A DNA stretch of 64,000 nucleotides from Streptomyces sp. NBC_01314. GTDB lineage: Bacteria; Actinomycetota; Actinomycetes; Streptomycetales; Streptomycetaceae. Made by a program: the position numbers and the translations under genes. The stretch covers positions 1,178,001 to 1,242,000 of the forward strand of contig NZ_CP108394.1 of the NCBI RefSeq assembly GCF_041435215.1, written 5' to 3'. This document shows positions 37,006 through 46,067 of the stretch, in pieces. The notes below the pieces were generated by a model that saw only the letters and a list, made by a program, of their open reading frames with translations, had not been told where the DNA came from and did no database searches. Each line of letters opens with the position of its first letter. Position 1 is the stretch's first letter.

Positions 37006-37806
37006 TCAGCCGGGTGTCTCTCCGCTCGCCCAGTCACGGATGAGCCGGATCGTGCGCTCGGTCCGCTCCTCGTGCAGATAGTGACCGGTGTCGGGCCAGT
37101 GTTCGACGCGTGAGCCGGGCACCCGCAGTGTGCCGCGCTCCCACTCGGCGGCCTGCTCGGACGTCCACACCGTCAGCGCCGGTTGCGTTCGGTGGCGCAG
37201 ATGCGCCTCGCTGTGCGGGCGGGCGCCCACCGCGCCGGGGTCGGTGTACATGCCCGCGTAGGCCTGGGCGATGACGTGGTCCGGTGTGCCGAGCACGGTG
37301 CGGAGGTGCGCGGTACGCAGGCCGGGCGGGGCCTGCGCGGAGAAGGCGCCGGCCACGAAGGCGGCGGCGGCGCGGCCACCGTGCTCCCGGTACGCGGCGA
37401 GGCGGGCGGGGATCGTCGCGACCTCGGCTTCGTGCGCGCCGTGCGCGGGGTCGAGGGCGATGACCGACCGTACGGTCCGCGGGTGGCCGATGGCGAGCAG
37501 GTTGACGACCTGGACGCCCATGGAATGGCCTACGGCGACGACCTGCCCGACGCCCAGGGAGTCGATCAGCGCGGCCAGGTCCTCCGCCATCTCCGCCGGG
37601 GTGTTGCCCTCGTCCGGTACCTCGGAGCGGCCGTGGCCGCGCAGGTCGGGGACGAGGACGCGGAACCGGTCGGCCAGTGCCTCGGCGTGCGGCGACCACT
37701 CCCGTCCGTCGCCGCCCCAGCCGTGCACCAGCAGCAGTGCGGGGGCGTCGTCCGGACCGAGGGAGGTGCAGAAGAGGTGGATGCGGCCGAGGTCGAGGAG
37801 TGTCAT
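37006..37806 (-). CDS. alpha/beta-fold hydrolase of the second polysaccharide locus
   Basis: The 266-residue protein has LLLVHGWGGDGREW (oxyanion region, about 25-38), the nucleophile elbow VGHSMG with Ser95, and WPDTGHYLHEE with the probable catalytic His near residue 243. There is no signal peptide. It overlaps the GH43 gene by ATGA and could be a cytosolic esterase or lactonase working on imported sugar derivatives; that role is inferred from context. Confidence 0.83.
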   Translation of the reverse strand: MTLLDLGRIHLFCTSLGPDDAPALLLVHGWGGDGREWSPHAEALADRFRVLVPDLRGHGRSEVPDEGNTPAEMAEDLAALIDSLGVGQVVAVGHSMGVQVVNLLAIGHPRTVRSVIALDPAHGAHEAEVATIPARLAAYREHGGRAAAAFVAGAFSAQAPPGLRTAHLRTVLGTPDHVIAQAYAGMYTDPGAVGARPHSEAHLRHRTQPALTVWTSEQAAEWERGTLRVPGSRVEHWPDTGHYLHEERTERTIRLIRDWASGETPG

Positions 37807-39407
37807 GAGTGGGCGTCCGGGATGGTGCGGTAGGTGGCGTGGGCGAAGTCCGCGTGCACGCCGGAGCCGTCGAGGTCCTGCACCCAGAGTCCCAGCATCG
37901 CACCGGTGAAGCCCAGGACCCTCAGCTGTCCCTCGTGGAACTCGTCGGCGTGCTCGTCCGACAGGACGGTCGCGTCGAGGACCGGCCCCGCCGCCGCCTG
38001 AGCGCCCTCGCCGCCGGTACCGTACGAGAACTGCAGGTGGGGACCGTCGAGTTCGGCGCGCAGGACGACCGGGTGACCGGGTTCGAGGGGGATCCGGGGC
38101 GGGTGCGCGGTGAGCTTTCCGGCCTCGCAGCTCAGGGCCCGCAGCACCGGGGAGCCGTCGTCCTCGGCCGTGACGTACAGGTAGTGCCAGTTGCGGGTGT
38201 TGTAGTAGGCCGTCAGCCCGGCCATGTGGTCGCAGGAGCCCGGCGCGAAGGTCAGTTCCGTCTCGAACGAGCAGCGCCGCGCCGTCACCCGCCGTGCGAC
38301 CAGGCTGGGTGTCCGGCGCCCCACCGGGGACTGGCCGCCCCGGATGCGGAGCCGCCCGGACATCGGCTCCACCCACTCCGGGCCGGCCGGGCGGCGCAGG
38401 GTGGACCAGTCGGGGCCGAGCGTGGGGGCGTCGAAGTGGTCCGTGGCGGGCGGCTCGGGCACGGGGGCCGGCGGGAGGCCCGGCGCGGGAACCGTGACCG
38501 CGGGGACCCCGCCCGCGATGCGCGGCCAGCCGTCCTCGGTCCAGGTCACGGGTTGCAGGGCGGTCTCGCGGCCCAGTACGCACCGGCCGCGCTCGCCGTA
38601 GGGGCGGGCGGTGATGTGCGCGGCGTACCACTGGCCGTCCCGGGTCTCGACCAGCGAGCAGTGCCCGGCCTTCTGGAGTTCCAGGGTCGGATCGTGCCGG
38701 GAGGTGAGCAGAGGTCCGGCGGGGTCGGGCTCGTACGGCCCGGACAGATCGCGGGAGCGGGCGACCGCCGCCCCGTGTTCGTAGCCGGTGCCGCCCTCGG
38801 CGTGGACGAGGTAGTACCAGCCGTTCCGGTGGTGGAGGTGCGGGCCCTCGGCGACCCCGGCGGCGGTGCCCACGGAGATCGTCCGGGGTAGGCCGAGCAG
38901 CTTGCGTGCCGTGCGGTCGTATTCCTGGAGTTCGATCCCGGCGAACGACTCCCGCTCCGGCCGCCAGTCGAAGCGCATGTTGACCAGCCAACTGCGTCCG
39001 GTGCCTTCGCGGTCGTGGAACAGGGACACGTCGAAGCCCCGGCCGTGCAGCGGCACCGGGTCCGACCACGGCCCCTCGATCGACGGGGCGGTGATGACGT
39101 GATTCGGGAGGTCCTTCCAGCCCTCCGCGTAGGTGTCGACCACAGTGAAGACGAGGTGGAACAGGCCGTCGGCGTACGAGAGTCCGGGCGCCCAGATGCC
39201 GCCGGAGTCGGGGACGCCCGTCAGGTCGAGCAAGCGCCGGCTGTCCAGGACCCCGCCCAGCGACCGCCAGTTCACCAGGTCCCGGGAGTGGTGGAGGCGA
39301 ACACCCGGGTACCACTCGAAGGTGGAGGTGGCGATGTAGAAGTCGTCGCCGACCCGCAGGATCACGGGGTCGGGTTCGAATCCGCGCAGGACGGGGTTGT
39401 GGATCAC
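37803..39407 (-). CDS. GH43 beta-xylosidase-like glycosidase
   Basis: The 534-residue protein starts with the GH43 pattern NPVLRGFEPDPVILRVGDDF (catalytic base Asp13) and STFEWYPGV, and has GVAEGPHLHHRNGWYYL with the probable acid Glu near residue 197. A beta-sandwich follows (about 335-530). Architecture and length match XynB-type GH43 beta-xylosidases; alpha-L-arabinofuranosidase activity is the alternative. No signal peptide, so it acts on imported oligosaccharides. GGAG lies about 9 bases before the ATG. Confidence 0.88.
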   Translation of the reverse strand: MIHNPVLRGFEPDPVILRVGDDFYIATSTFEWYPGVRLHHSRDLVNWRSLGGVLDSRRLLDLTGVPDSGGIWAPGLSYADGLFHLVFTVVDTYAEGWKDLPNHVITAPSIEGPWSDPVPLHGRGFDVSLFHDREGTGRSWLVNMRFDWRPERESFAGIELQEYDRTARKLLGLPRTISVGTAAGVAEGPHLHHRNGWYYLVHAEGGTGYEHGAAVARSRDLSGPYEPDPAGPLLTSRHDPTLELQKAGHCSLVETRDGQWYAAHITARPYGERGRCVLGRETALQPVTWTEDGWPRIAGGVPAVTVPAPGLPPAPVPEPPATDHFDAPTLGPDWSTLRRPAGPEWVEPMSGRLRIRGGQSPVGRRTPSLVARRVTARRCSFETELTFAPGSCDHMAGLTAYYNTRNWHYLYVTAEDDGSPVLRALSCEAGKLTAHPPRIPLEPGHPVVLRAELDGPHLQFSYGTGGEGAQAAAGPVLDATVLSDEHADEFHEGQLRVLGFTGAMLGLWVQDLDGSGVHADFAHATYRTIPDAHS

Positions 39408-39428
39408 GAAGAACTCCGTGGTGAGGAA

Positions 39429-40610
39429 TCAGAGGGTGAACAGCAGGGTGCCGAAACCCGGGTGGTCGCACTGGTTGGGAGCGCCCTCCGGCCGGAGCCC
39501 GCTCGCCACCTGGGCGGTGTACGGGGCGGACTTGCCGGCGCGCTTCACGTAGTGGTTGTAGGCGATCTCGTAGATGTTGCGGTACGTGCCGCGCCCGTCG
39601 GTGGAGATGCTCGACCAGTGCCAGTCGCAGCGCCCGAACGTGGCGTCGTAGGGGACGGTGTTGCCGAGGTTGTACTTCGCCGTGTACTCGTAGCCGGACA
39701 GCAGCAGGGAGTCGGACGCGCCGAACAGGTCGAGGCCCTGGATCCAGCCGGTCTGGCAGATCTCGGCAAGTGAGCCGAGGATCAGCTGGGCGTATCCCTG
39801 GGTGCGGCCGGACTCGCAGCACTGGCCGGTGCCGGACTGGATCAGCTTGGTCAGGCCGCAGCAACTGTGCGTCATGAAGGCGTTGTACGCGTTGTCGAAG
39901 AGGGCGAGATTGTTGCAGGCCACCGCGATCTGCATCATGCCCTTGAGGCCCATCAGGCCGTAGGCGCCGTCGCCGTAGACGTTGATGAGCGGGACGAAGA
40001 CGTTCTCGAACATGGCGACCGTGTCGGCGAGTTCGGCAGCCGTCCAGCTGCCCGCCGGTCCGGTGTAGTGCATGATCTCGACGGCGGCGGCGAGTTTGGC
40101 GCCGTAGATCCCGGCGGCGAGTTCGGCGTCCTTGCCGTTGATCTCCTGGAGGGCGTTGGTCCAGGACCTGATGATGGTCAGGGCCTTGGTGGCGTGCGCG
40201 GTGTCGCGAGTCAGGTACCACATGAGGGCGTTCTGGTAGGCGGCGTTGCAGTCGTACCAGAGTTCCGCGTTGCCGGAATCGCCGGCGGGGTCGCGGGTGA
40301 CCGTGGCCCGGCCGCCCGCCACGGTGTACGTGGAGCGGGAGAAGAAGTCGTCCTTGAAGACGTTGTACCCGCCCAGCCAGGGCTCGGCGCCGGCCGCGAC
40401 CTTGGCGCGCATCCGGTCGAGGTCGGCTCGGCTGTGCAGTACGCCGGGGTGGGTCAGGGTGGTCAGGCCGGAGGTGACGGCGGCGGCCTGGTTCGCCCCG
40501 GCGAGGGACGCTCCGGCGAAGCCGGCCGTGCCGGCGCCGACGGCGGTGATCTGGAGGAAGCGGCGGCGGTTGGGTGCGCCGGGTGTCGTGGAAGGTCGCG
40601 GCTCTGTCAT
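39429..40610 (-). CDS. Tat-exported alginate-lyase-like protein
   Basis: The 393-residue protein has a Tat signal (RRRFLQ, residues 15-20, then a Gly/Ala-rich helix ending near AAAV). The mature part reads as an alpha/alpha toroid (RADLDRMRAKVAAGAEPWLGG and later MHYTGPAGSW) like alginate lyase family PF05426 domains. It may be a polysaccharide lyase acting on a uronic acid polymer outside the cell. The real substrate is uncertain because members of this fold are often only lyase-like. The ATG at 40610 has GAGGA about 11 bases upstream. Confidence 0.75.
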   Translation of the reverse strand: MTEPRPSTTPGAPNRRRFLQITAVGAGTAGFAGASLAGANQAAAVTSGLTTLTHPGVLHSRADLDRMRAKVAAGAEPWLGGYNVFKDDFFSRSTYTVAGGRATVTRDPAGDSGNAELWYDCNAAYQNALMWYLTRDTAHATKALTIIRSWTNALQEINGKDAELAAGIYGAKLAAAVEIMHYTGPAGSWTAAELADTVAMFENVFVPLINVYGDGAYGLMGLKGMMQIAVACNNLALFDNAYNAFMTHSCCGLTKLIQSGTGQCCESGRTQGYAQLILGSLAEICQTGWIQGLDLFGASDSLLLSGYEYTAKYNLGNTVPYDATFGRCDWHWSSISTDGRGTYRNIYEIAYNHYVKRAGKSAPYTAQVASGLRPEGAPNQCDHPGFGTLLFTL

Positions 40611-40738
40611 GGGCTGTCTGTCCTCTTTCACTCGACGTTGAGTGCGGGAAGCGGAGGAGAGCGACGTGGAGTGCGGGGATGGGGAAGAGGGCGGGGAGCC
40701 GGTGCGGTCCCCCGTACCGCACCGGCCCCCCTGGCCGG

Positions 40739-43700
40739 TCAGCGGCCCCGGTGGAGCACCAGGGTGCTGAGGGGGCCGAGCTTCGGCCGTTGCCCGGCGC
40801 CGATCGTCCTGCCTGTGGCGAGGTCGCGGGCCGGGCCGAACTGTTGCCGGGCCGGCAGGGTGAACGTCTGGTCGGTGGTGGTGTTCATGGCGATCAGGTA
40901 GTCGCCGTACTCGCAGAGGTAGAACGGCGCGCGGCCGACGAGCATGGTCTCCACGCCGTCGAAGTGGACGCCGAGGGTGGGGTCGGGGATGTCGTCGGGG
41001 ACCCGGGCGAGGTGGTAGACGTCGCCCTCCTGCGACTGGTGGAGGGGGTCGCCCGGCGGCGGGAAGCCGCCCGGCGGGAGGTGGCCGGCCCCGGGGTCGT
41101 TGATGGCGTAGTCCCACAGGATCCAGTCGCGGGCCGTGAACGTCTCGTCGGTGGTGCCGGCGGAGCGCTGACGGACGGTCGCGGAGCGCTGGTCGACGGG
41201 CGTGAGGTGGTGGACGCGGGCGTAGTCGTTGACGCCCTGGCGGGACCGCCAGTAGAGGGAGGCGAAGAGCAGTTCCTCACCGTTCTTGACGGCCAGACAG
41301 CCGTTCTCCTCGTCGGCGAAGACGAAGTCGGGCCGCTCCCAGGCGGTGGGGATGCGGGCGGGGCGGTTCGCGAGGGCCTGGAAGGCGTCCCAGTCGCGGG
41401 ACACCAGGCGCAGCGCGGCGAGGCCGACGCGGGTCCAGGTGTGGTTGATGAGCAGATCGAGCTGGCGGTAGAACTGGCCGTCGTCCACCATCTCCTGGGT
41501 CCAGCCGACGATGTCGGGGTCGTTGAAGACGGCGGCGGACATCACGGGGTTGGAGTCCCAGGCGGTGCGGGAGGCGTAGGCGATCTCGCCGGGGTAGACC
41601 TCGTTGCGCCAGCCGATGACGGTCTCGATCCGGGACACGCGGGCGCCTGTCTCGTCGACGTCGACGACGCGGAACCGGCCGCGCGCCTTGATGATCTTGA
41701 TCATCTGTTCGCGCAGTTCGGGCGCCTCCTGGGCGTCGTGGCCGCGGGTGACGGACTCGTACATCATGACCAGCCAGTCGATGACCTCACCGTAGCTGCC
41801 CACATAGCCCAACTCGCGGGTCAGGCCCGCCTTGGTGACCTGGTGGTAGGTCTCGCCGAGCGGCTTGGTCGGGTTGCCGTCCTTGTCCTCGCGGCCGAGG
41901 TAGGGCTTCATGCCGAGCGACTGGTACATGTAGTCGCGGGCCCTGTCCTCCGGCAGTGCGAGGTCCGGGTCGAGGAGCCTCAGGCCCCGGTTGGCCTGGT
42001 AGAGGCCGATGGCGCAGATCTGGGACTGGTTGGTGTAGTGCGGGAAGTGCTGCCGCCAGTAGTCCCGGCTCGACTTGAGCATGTCGGTGTACGCGGCGCG
42101 GCGCACCGGCTGTTCGGCGGTGCCGGCGCTCTTCGGCGGGGTGACGGTCAGGTCGTCGAACCAGGCGGTGCCGGGGCCGGACAGCCGCAGATGGAACTCC
42201 ACCTGGGTGGCGCCGGACGGGGTCTCCAGGTCGATCGAGACCTGCTCCCAGCCGTGGGTGCCGGTGGCGGCGAACTTCCGGTGGTCGCTGCCGACGAGCG
42301 TGCCGTCCTTGTCGAAGAACAGCGGGTCGATGTGGGCGCCCGTGCCGGTGACGGCGTCCGTCCTGATCCACGCACTGTAGGTGTACGTACCTTCGCCGAC
42401 CTGGAACTTCGCCGTGTTGAAGGCGGTGACGAAGCCGTTCGACGCGGTGGCCGCCAGCTTCAGCGAGGCGGAGCCGGCGCGGGAGACGTCCGTGACCCGG
42501 GACCAGGTGGCGTCGGCCGTCCTGCCCCAGCTGGGCACGGTCCAGCCCAGGGGCACGGTGGCGGTGCCCTGTTCGAAGCCCGGGTTGCGTAGCTCGGCCG
42601 GCCCGATCAGTTCGACGGAGTCGAACCAGGCGGTGCCGGGGCCGGACAGCCGCAGGTGCATCTCCACCTGGGTGGCGCCGGACGGGGTCTCCAGGTCGAT
42701 GGAGACGTACTCCCAGCCGTGGGTGCCGGTGGTCGCGAACTTCTTGTGGCCGCTGCCGACGAGCTTGCCGTCGGCGTCGTAGAACAGCGGGTCGATGTGC
42801 GCGCCGGTCCCGGTGACGCCCTCGGTCCGGATCCAGGCCGCGTAGGTGTAAGTACCCTTTCCTATACGGGTCTTGGGGCTGGAGTAGGTGTACATGTTGC
42901 CGCCGGCGGCGGGCACCTGGAGCTTCAGCGAGGCGGAGCCGGCGCGGGAGACCGTGGTGTCCCGCGACCAGGTGGCGCCGGAGGTCTGCCCCCAGCCGGG
43001 TGCCTGCCACCCCATGGGGGTCTCGTCGCCCTCCTCGAAGTCCGGGTTGGTGATCTCGTACGGGGAGCCGGTGACCCGCTGGTCCAGGCGGTCGCCGAGG
43101 TGTTCCCACAGGAGGGCCAGCGTCAGGCCGACGCGGCCGAAGCCCTGCCACTGCTGGTCGGAGCCGGTGAGGACCGAGGCGTCGGACTTCCAGGCCGTGT
43201 AGCGGCCGTCGATGGCCCGCAGGACACGGTCCAGGGCGGCCGGTTTCTGGTGGGCGGGACTGCCGGACCAGAGGTAGCCCTCGGCGAGGGTCTGGAACGC
43301 GAAGGCGTCCATGCCGGCCGGGTTCGCGGTGGTGAGGTAGAACTTCTGGTCCTTCGCGACGCGCCGGCGCACGGCCTCCAGCACCTCGGCGTCCTCGACC
43401 GCGCGCGGCTCGAACTCCGGTGCGGGACCTTGCGGTTCGCCCTTCGGTGGTACGAAGTACGGCTCGGTGTGGGTGTAGACGCGGTAGATGCCGCGCGACG
43501 GCGTCGTCATCGTCCGGTACAGCTGCTCGGGGTTCTGGCCGTACGACCAGATGCGCCCCATGGCACGGATCTCCAGCGTCACCTGCTTCTTGCCGGACGT
43601 CGTGCTCTCCGGCAGCGGCAGCGTGTGGAAGAAGAAGCGGCCCGGGGTGCGGGGCGCGGTGTCCAGGATGTCGAGGCTGTCGACGGCGCCCTCGTCCTGG

Positions 43701-44155
43701 TGGCCGACCTGGAGGCCGTCGACGAAGAGCTGCAGCCGCCACATGTTCGTGCCGGAGCCGGCCTGTCCGGAGGTGTCGTCGTGGTCGTCGCCCCACAGGC
43801 GCACCGTGACATAGGTGGTGTCGGCCGGGCTGACGGCGACGTCGAACTTGAGCGTGCCGCCCCAGTAGCTCGCCGGTGCGGTGGGGTTGAGGACGCGGGC
43901 GCTCTGGCCGAGGCCGCCGGTGACGGTGTCGGAGAGGGTGGCGGTGAGGCCGTGCGCGGCCTCCGAGTCGGCGTCGCCGAAGACAACGATGTCCAGGGGC
44001 TTGCTGACGGCCTTCTCGGACGCCGCTGACGCGTCGGGCCCGGTGAGGGGTGCCGCGGCGGCGGGCCGGGAGGTCAGCAGGCCCAGGCCTGCGGCGACGA
44101 CACCGGTCGTCCCGGCGTACTTGAGCACTTCACGTCTTCTGGGAGCGTTGGACAC
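40739..44155 (-). CDS. Large Tat-exported protein of unknown family with tandem CBM-like modules
   Basis: The 1138-residue protein starts at GTG 44155 (AAGGA upstream). A Tat-type signal follows, with RRREVLKYAG and an Ala-rich end near residue 36. Residues ~50-220 form a beta-rich domain. Helical segments follow, then two ~154-residue beta-sandwich repeats (about residues 370-675). The C-terminal half has long helices and conserved-looking stretches such as TWTRVGLAALRLVSRDWDAF and EELLFASLYWRSRQGVNDYA. I do not recognise the catalytic family. The alpha/alpha-toroid appearance and context suggest a large secreted lyase or glycosidase. It sits between the permease genes and the lyase-like gene. 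Confidence 0.8.
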   Translation of the reverse strand: MSNAPRRREVLKYAGTTGVVAAGLGLLTSRPAAAAPLTGPDASAASEKAVSKPLDIVVFGDADSEAAHGLTATLSDTVTGGLGQSARVLNPTAPASYWGGTLKFDVAVSPADTTYVTVRLWGDDHDDTSGQAGSGTNMWRLQLFVDGLQVGHQDEGAVDSLDILDTAPRTPGRFFFHTLPLPESTTSGKKQVTLEIRAMGRIWSYGQNPEQLYRTMTTPSRGIYRVYTHTEPYFVPPKGEPQGPAPEFEPRAVEDAEVLEAVRRRVAKDQKFYLTTANPAGMDAFAFQTLAEGYLWSGSPAHQKPAALDRVLRAIDGRYTAWKSDASVLTGSDQQWQGFGRVGLTLALLWEHLGDRLDQRVTGSPYEITNPDFEEGDETPMGWQAPGWGQTSGATWSRDTTVSRAGSASLKLQVPAAGGNMYTYSSPKTRIGKGTYTYAAWIRTEGVTGTGAHIDPLFYDADGKLVGSGHKKFATTGTHGWEYVSIDLETPSGATQVEMHLRLSGPGTAWFDSVELIGPAELRNPGFEQGTATVPLGWTVPSWGRTADATWSRVTDVSRAGSASLKLAATASNGFVTAFNTAKFQVGEGTYTYSAWIRTDAVTGTGAHIDPLFFDKDGTLVGSDHRKFAATGTHGWEQVSIDLETPSGATQVEFHLRLSGPGTAWFDDLTVTPPKSAGTAEQPVRRAAYTDMLKSSRDYWRQHFPHYTNQSQICAIGLYQANRGLRLLDPDLALPEDRARDYMYQSLGMKPYLGREDKDGNPTKPLGETYHQVTKAGLTRELGYVGSYGEVIDWLVMMYESVTRGHDAQEAPELREQMIKIIKARGRFRVVDVDETGARVSRIETVIGWRNEVYPGEIAYASRTAWDSNPVMSAAVFNDPDIVGWTQEMVDDGQFYRQLDLLINHTWTRVGLAALRLVSRDWDAFQALANRPARIPTAWERPDFVFADEENGCLAVKNGEELLFASLYWRSRQGVNDYARVHHLTPVDQRSATVRQRSAGTTDETFTARDWILWDYAINDPGAGHLPPGGFPPPGDPLHQSQEGDVYHLARVPDDIPDPTLGVHFDGVETMLVGRAPFYLCEYGDYLIAMNTTTDQTFTLPARQQFGPARDLATGRTIGAGQRPKLGPLSTLVLHRGR
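42120..43048 (-). repeat. Intragenic tandem duplication, ~462-bp unit
   Basis: Two in-frame units (about 43048-42587 and 42586-42120) encode near-identical beta-sandwich modules. Both contain SRAGSASLKL, VTGTGAHIDPLF and DLETPSGATQVE. Matching sites are 462-465 bp apart, one codon of difference, and long DNA stretches are almost identical, so the duplication is recent or being homogenised. Confidence 0.85.
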
Positions 44156-44169
44156 GGCTCTGATCCTTC

Positions 44170-45036
44170 TTACTTGAGGCTGCCCATGAGAATTCCGCTG
44201 CGCCAGTACTTCTGGAGCGTGAACATGAAGATCGCGAGCGGAACGATCGACAGCAGGGATCCGGTGAGGACGAGGGTGTTCATGTCGCGTGCGGTCTGCG
44301 CCTGCTGGAGCCATGAGTAGAGGCCCAGGGTGACGGGGAAGGTGCGCTCGCCGTTGAGCATGAACAGGGGGAGGAAGAAGTTGTTCCAGATGTTGATGAA
44401 CTCGAGCATGAAGATGGTGATGCCGCCGGTGCTCATCAGCCGCAGCGCGACCGCGTAGAAGATCCGCAGCTCACCGGCGCCGTCGATGCGGGCCGCCTCC
44501 ATCAGCTCGGTGGGCACCGAGGTGTCGGCGTACACCTTGCCGAGGTAGACCCCGAACGGGTTGATGAAGTACGGGATGAGCACCGACCAGATGGTGTTGG
44601 TGAGCCCGATCTCGGAGAACACCAGGTACAGCGGAAAGGCCAGCAGGGTACTCGGCAGCAGCGAGGCGCCGACGATGACGGCGAAGAGCGCGCCCCGGCC
44701 GCGGAAGTCGAACTTCGACAGGCCGTACCCGGCGGCGAGCGAGACAAGGGTGGAACCCGCCGCGCCGAGGGTGGAGTAGAGGACGGAGTTGCCCAGCCAG
44801 CGGACGAACACCCCGTCGTGGTAGGTCCAGATGTCCTGGAGGTTGTCGCCGAGGTGGTTGGAGGAGAACCACAGCCCGAAGGTGGAGTAGAGGTCGGTCT
44901 GGTCCTTGGTCGCGGAGACGATCAGGAACCAGGTCGGGGCGAGCGAGTAGAGCAGGAAGACCACCAGCAGACCGGTGGTGAGCACCACCGCGCGGCGGGA
45001 GGGGCGTACGCCGCCCCCGGAGGCAACACCGCTCAT
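44170..45036 (-). CDS. Sugar ABC transporter permease (MalG-like)
   Basis: The 288-residue protein has six membrane segments and the EAA loop (ELMEAARIDGAGELRIFYAV). It begins at ATG 45036, overlapping the MalF-like stop codon, and ends 14 bases before the large exported protein gene. It forms the importer with the two upstream gene products. Confidence 0.92.
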   Translation of the reverse strand: MSGVASGGGVRPSRRAVVLTTGLLVVFLLYSLAPTWFLIVSATKDQTDLYSTFGLWFSSNHLGDNLQDIWTYHDGVFVRWLGNSVLYSTLGAAGSTLVSLAAGYGLSKFDFRGRGALFAVIVGASLLPSTLLAFPLYLVFSEIGLTNTIWSVLIPYFINPFGVYLGKVYADTSVPTELMEAARIDGAGELRIFYAVALRLMSTGGITIFMLEFINIWNNFFLPLFMLNGERTFPVTLGLYSWLQQAQTARDMNTLVLTGSLLSIVPLAIFMFTLQKYWRSGILMGSLK

Positions 45037-45986
45037 GACATCTTCCTGTTCGTGGCGCGGTAGAAGACGAAGGCGAGGATGCCGGTGACGACGGCCAGCA
45101 CCAGGGACTCGGCGGCGGCGTACTGGTAGTCGCCGACCTTGAAGGCCTTGTCGTAGATCTCCATCATCGGTGTGAAGTCGGTGTTGATGGACTCCGGTGC
45201 GATCTGCCGCATGATCAGCGGCTCACCGAACAGCTGGAGCCGGCTGATCAGGGAGAACATGCCGGTCAGCACCAGGATCCCGGTGATGTTGGGCACCTTG
45301 ATCGACCAGGCGATCCGCCACTCCCGCGCCCCGTCCAGCCGCGCGGCCTCGTACAGCTCGCGGGGCAGTGCCTGCAGCGAGGCGGAGATCAGGATCATGT
45401 TGAAGCCGATCCCCTGCCAGGTGAGCAGATTGCCCAGCGAGAGGTAGGTGTTGAGGCCGCCGAAGAACGTGATCTCCGTGCCGGCGCGTTCCGCGATGTC
45501 CAGCAGCGGGCTGCCCGTCGGGCTGTAGAGGAACAGCCACATGAGGGTGGAGACCACGGCGGGGATGACGTACGGGATGAGCAGCGCGGCGCGGAAGAAG
45601 CGCACCGCGCGGGCCGCCACTCCGTCGAGCAGGAGGGCCAGCAGCAGGGCGATGCCCAGCATCACCGTGATCTGCGCCGCGCCGAACAGCAGGGTGCGCC
45701 CCATGCTCGCCCAGAAGGCACTGTCACCGAGGACCGAGGCGAAGTTGGCGAAGCCGGTGTAGACGACCCGTGTCGGGCCGAAGCCGAGGCCGCTGCTCTT
45801 CTTCTCGTGCAGGCTCTGGCTGAAGGCGTAACCGATCGGGACGACATAGGTGGCGAGGAAGCCCAGCAGGAAGGGGAGCATGAACAGCAGCCCCTTGTAG
45901 GCTCCCCGCCTCCCCGCCCGGCGGGGGGAGGGCCGCCGGGCCGGGGAGTCGGTCGCGGCCTTCGCCGGTCGCGTCAGGGTGGACAC
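45033..45986 (-). CDS. Sugar ABC transporter permease (MalF-like)
   Basis: The 317-residue protein has a basic Pro/Arg-rich N-terminus, six membrane segments and the EAA loop (ELYEAARLDGAREWRIAWSI). The GTG at 45986 is preferred over a TTG at 45998 because GGAG ends 6 bases before it. An 81-base gap separates it from the lipoprotein gene. Confidence 0.9.
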   Translation of the reverse strand: MSTLTRPAKAATDSPARRPSPRRAGRRGAYKGLLFMLPFLLGFLATYVVPIGYAFSQSLHEKKSSGLGFGPTRVVYTGFANFASVLGDSAFWASMGRTLLFGAAQITVMLGIALLLALLLDGVAARAVRFFRAALLIPYVIPAVVSTLMWLFLYSPTGSPLLDIAERAGTEITFFGGLNTYLSLGNLLTWQGIGFNMILISASLQALPRELYEAARLDGAREWRIAWSIKVPNITGILVLTGMFSLISRLQLFGEPLIMRQIAPESINTDFTPMMEIYDKAFKVGDYQYAAAESLVLAVVTGILAFVFYRATNRKMS

Positions 45987-46067
45987 GGGTGTCTCCAATG
46001 TCTCCGGGTGAGGGTGGGTCGGCTGTCGCTCGGCAGGGCGCGTCCGCGCCGCTCCCGGCGGGAGGGG

